Source of the DNA: Microthrixaceae bacterium
GTDB lineage: Bacteria > Actinomycetota > Acidimicrobiia > Acidimicrobiales > Acidimicrobilacustridaceae
NCBI GenBank assembly: GCA_947446975.1
Contig: CANFHM010000024.1
Location: 1-34,055, forward strand
DNA length: 34,055 bases
Direction of reading: 5' to 3'
The translations under genes were made by a program, and so were the position numbers. This document shows, one piece after another, positions 32,268 through 34,055 of the stretch. Numbering within the stretch: the first letter of the stretch is position 1; each line of letters begins with the position of its first letter. The notes under the pieces are model-generated. The model was given only the letters and a program-made list of their open reading frames with translations, searched no databases and had not been told where the DNA came from.

Positions 32268-33680
32268 TCAGTAGGAACGGGCCACGATGGCGATGGCGCC
32301 GGGGGTGTCGTCGGCGTCGGGCAGCGAGCCATCGGGCATGACCAGACAGCGCACGGTGATGCCCTGGTTCCCGAGTTCGGCCTCACCGGCGACACCCAGA
32401 TCGGCCCATGGGATGCGGGCCCAGCCGGTGGATGCGGCCTCGACGGCCTCGGGGATGGAGCGCACGTCGGCGGTGCGGGACTCGCGTCGGGCGAGGGCCT
32501 CGGCGAACAGCGTGATCTGGGCCTCCTCGAGCACCGAGACGATGCGTGCGGTGATCCCGTGGAGGGGGGCGGCCTGCTTGGTGCCGTCGATGCGATCCAC
32601 GAGCGTGACCGCGCCCTCGGCGAGATCACGGGGCCCGAGCTCGAGTCGGACCGGCACACCCTTGAGCTCCCAATCGGTGGCGCGGCGACCGGCGGAGGTC
32701 TCCGTGCGCAGATCGAGCTCCACACGCACGCCGGCGGCGAGCAGTTCCTCGGCGAGGGTGCGACACCGTTCGATCACGGCGTCGTCCTCGCGGACCGCCA
32801 TGACGACGACCTGCACCGGTGCGAGTCGGGGCGGGATGCGCAGACCGGCATCATCGCCGTGGCACATGATGAGACCGCCCACCATGCGGGTGGACACACC
32901 CCAGGAGGTGGTCCAGGCCAGTTCCTGCTGACCCTCGGAGCTCTGGAAGCCGATGTCGAAGGCCTTCGCGAAGTTCTGGCCCAGCTCATGGCTGGTGCCC
33001 ATCTGCAGCGCCTTCCCGTCGCCCATCATGGCCTCGCAGGTCATGGTGTTGGTGGCGCCGGCGAAGCGCTCCTTGGCGGTCTTGCGCCCGACCACGACCG
33101 GCATGGCGAGCACATCACGCATGAACGATTCGTAGACCTCGTGGAGGATGCGCACGGCGTAGGCCCGACCATCGGCCTCGCTCACATGGGCGGTGTGGCC
33201 CTCCTGCCACAGGAACTCGCTGGTGCGCAGGAACACCCGTGGACGCAGCTCCCAGCGCACCACGTTGGCCCACTGGTTGAGCAGCAGCGGCAGATCGCGG
33301 TAGCTCTGCACCCACTTCGCCATGAACTCACCGATGACGGTCTCGGAGGTGGGTCGCACCACGACCGGTTCCTCGAGCTCCTTGCCACCGGCCACGGTGA
33401 CAACCGCGAGTTCGGGGCTGAACCCCTCGACATGCTCGGCCTCGCGGGTGAGATAGCTCTCCGGGATGAACAGCGGGAAGTACGCGTTCTTCGCGCCGGC
33501 GGCCTTGATGCGGCGATCGACCTCAGCCTGCATCTGCTCCCAGATCGAGTAGCCGTAGGGGCGGATGACCATGGTGCCGCGCACCGGACCGTTGTCGGCC
33601 ATCTCGGCCTTGGCGATGATGTCCTGGTACCAGCGCGGGAAATCTTCGGACTGCGGGGTGAGAACGGGAGGCTTGGCCAT
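32268..33680 (-). CDS. proS: Prolyl-tRNA synthetase (archaeal/eukaryal-like form)
   Basis: The protein has 470 residues, much shorter than the E. coli-type enzyme (about 570) because it lacks the inserted editing domain. It charges tRNA-Pro. The class II motifs are visible: TSETVIGEFMAKWVQSYRDLP, motif 2 WELRPRVFLRTSEFLWQEGHTA, and motif 3 in GGLIMCHGDDAGLRIPPRLA. The anticodon-binding domain and the typical C-terminal end in a tyrosine (VARSY) follow. The ATG at 33680 has no strong Shine-Dalgarno sequence; TAGCAT 8 nt upstream may be a -10. It follows ispG after 75 nt. Confidence 0.96.
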   Translation of the reverse strand: MAKPPVLTPQSEDFPRWYQDIIAKAEMADNGPVRGTMVIRPYGYSIWEQMQAEVDRRIKAAGAKNAYFPLFIPESYLTREAEHVEGFSPELAVVTVAGGKELEEPVVVRPTSETVIGEFMAKWVQSYRDLPLLLNQWANVVRWELRPRVFLRTSEFLWQEGHTAHVSEADGRAYAVRILHEVYESFMRDVLAMPVVVGRKTAKERFAGATNTMTCEAMMGDGKALQMGTSHELGQNFAKAFDIGFQSSEGQQELAWTTSWGVSTRMVGGLIMCHGDDAGLRIPPRLAPVQVVVMAVREDDAVIERCRTLAEELLAAGVRVELDLRTETSAGRRATDWELKGVPVRLELGPRDLAEGAVTLVDRIDGTKQAAPLHGITARIVSVLEEAQITLFAEALARRESRTADVRSIPEAVEAASTGWARIPWADLGVAGEAELGNQGITVRCLVMPDGSLPDADDTPGAIAIVARSY

Positions 33681-33755
33681 GGCCGCCGATGCTAGGTCAC
33701 CCCACTCGGGACGACTGCGGCCGCCGCGCCCCGGTGCCGGAGCCGGCGACCCGGC

Positions 33756-34055
33756 TCAGCGCATCCGTCGGATGGTCTCGATGCGCTCGGTGGCGTGGTT
33801 GGCGTCGGTGCCCTTCTCGTCGAGCAGTTCGGCGCGATCGGCCTCGGCCTCGGCGGCGGCGGAGTCGTCCTTGCGACGCAGGGCCTCCTCCACTCCCCCG
33901 TCGGCGATGATCTGCGCCCATTCCACGAGCGCCTCGACCATGCCGTCCTCGGGGACGACCTTGACGACCTCGCCCTTGACGAACAGATGGCCCCGCTTCC
34001 GACCGGCGGCGATGCCGAGATCGGCCTCACGGGCCTCACCCGGACCGTTCACCAC
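33756..34055 (-). CDS. ispG: IspG (GcpE), C-terminal fragment cut by the window edge
   Basis: Only the last 99 residues are in the window; the gene continues beyond the right edge. [16 protein letters not shown] is the conserved IspG segment that follows the last iron-sulfur cysteine, and [19 protein letters not shown] matches the family's C-terminal end. IspG converts methylerythritol cyclodiphosphate to HMBPP in the non-mevalonate isoprenoid pathway, using a [4Fe-4S] cluster. About 50 charged residues follow the usual end of the family, an unusual C-terminal extension. ispG-proS adjacency is common in actinobacteria. Confidence 0.9.
   Translation of the reverse strand: MVNGPGEAREADLGIAAGRKRGHLFVKGEVVKVVPEDGMVEALVEWAQIIADGGVEEALRRKDDSAAAEAEADRAELLDEKGTDANHATERIETIRRMR

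Overview
The window is a gene-dense, high-G+C stretch of bacterial chromosome. Twenty-three of 26 protein genes lie on the minus strand, and many overlap by 4 nt (ATGA/GTGA). The core gene order (ispG-proS, rimP-nusA-infB-rbfA-truB-ribF, rpsO-pnp-M16 peptidase-dapB, dapA-rnj, ftsK-rimO-pgsA-cinA), the GTG/TTG starts, an actinobacterial-type biotin synthase with its small partner BsaP, and an archaeal/eukaryal-type ProRS all point to an actinomycete. My best guess is the class Acidimicrobiia; the class-level call is inference. I saw no tRNA, rRNA, CRISPR array, insertion sequence or phage gene.

Reading in the transcribed direction (right to left): 34.0-32.2 kb holds the 3' end of ispG and proS, followed by a clear intrinsic terminator. 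32.0-24.8 kb is the translation and RNA operon rimP-nusA-infB-rbfA-truB-ribF. A plus-strand sulfotransferase gene (23.5-24.8 kb) separates ribF from rpsO-pnp. The pnp-M16-dapB run ends at 18.3 kb.

18.2-12.4 kb is an accessory block lying between dapB and dapA. It has a divergent DedA-like membrane protein gene, then fadD-type acyl-CoA ligase, SURF1, two related TetR regulators and a diiron ferritin-like protein. A perfect 8-bp-arm palindrome between the two tetR genes looks like their operator. This block is the best candidate for an undescribed system: a TetR-controlled acyl/diiron-oxidase module.

12.4-8.5 kb carries dapA-rnj (GTGA overlap) and bioB-bsaP. The BioB lacks one of the cysteines that hold the [2Fe-2S] cluster in E. 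coli BioB, while the BsaP-like 60-residue hexacysteine protein is encoded 11 nt downstream. 8.4-7.2 kb is a secreted lipase gene on the plus strand. 7.0-0.06 kb is ftsK followed by rimO-pgsA-ltrA-cinA, the last four joined by overlapping start and stop codons.

No gene-free stretch exceeds 300 bases. The three largest gaps (22741-22981, 23261-23505, 32025-32267) hold RNA-structure and promoter signals that are described as features.
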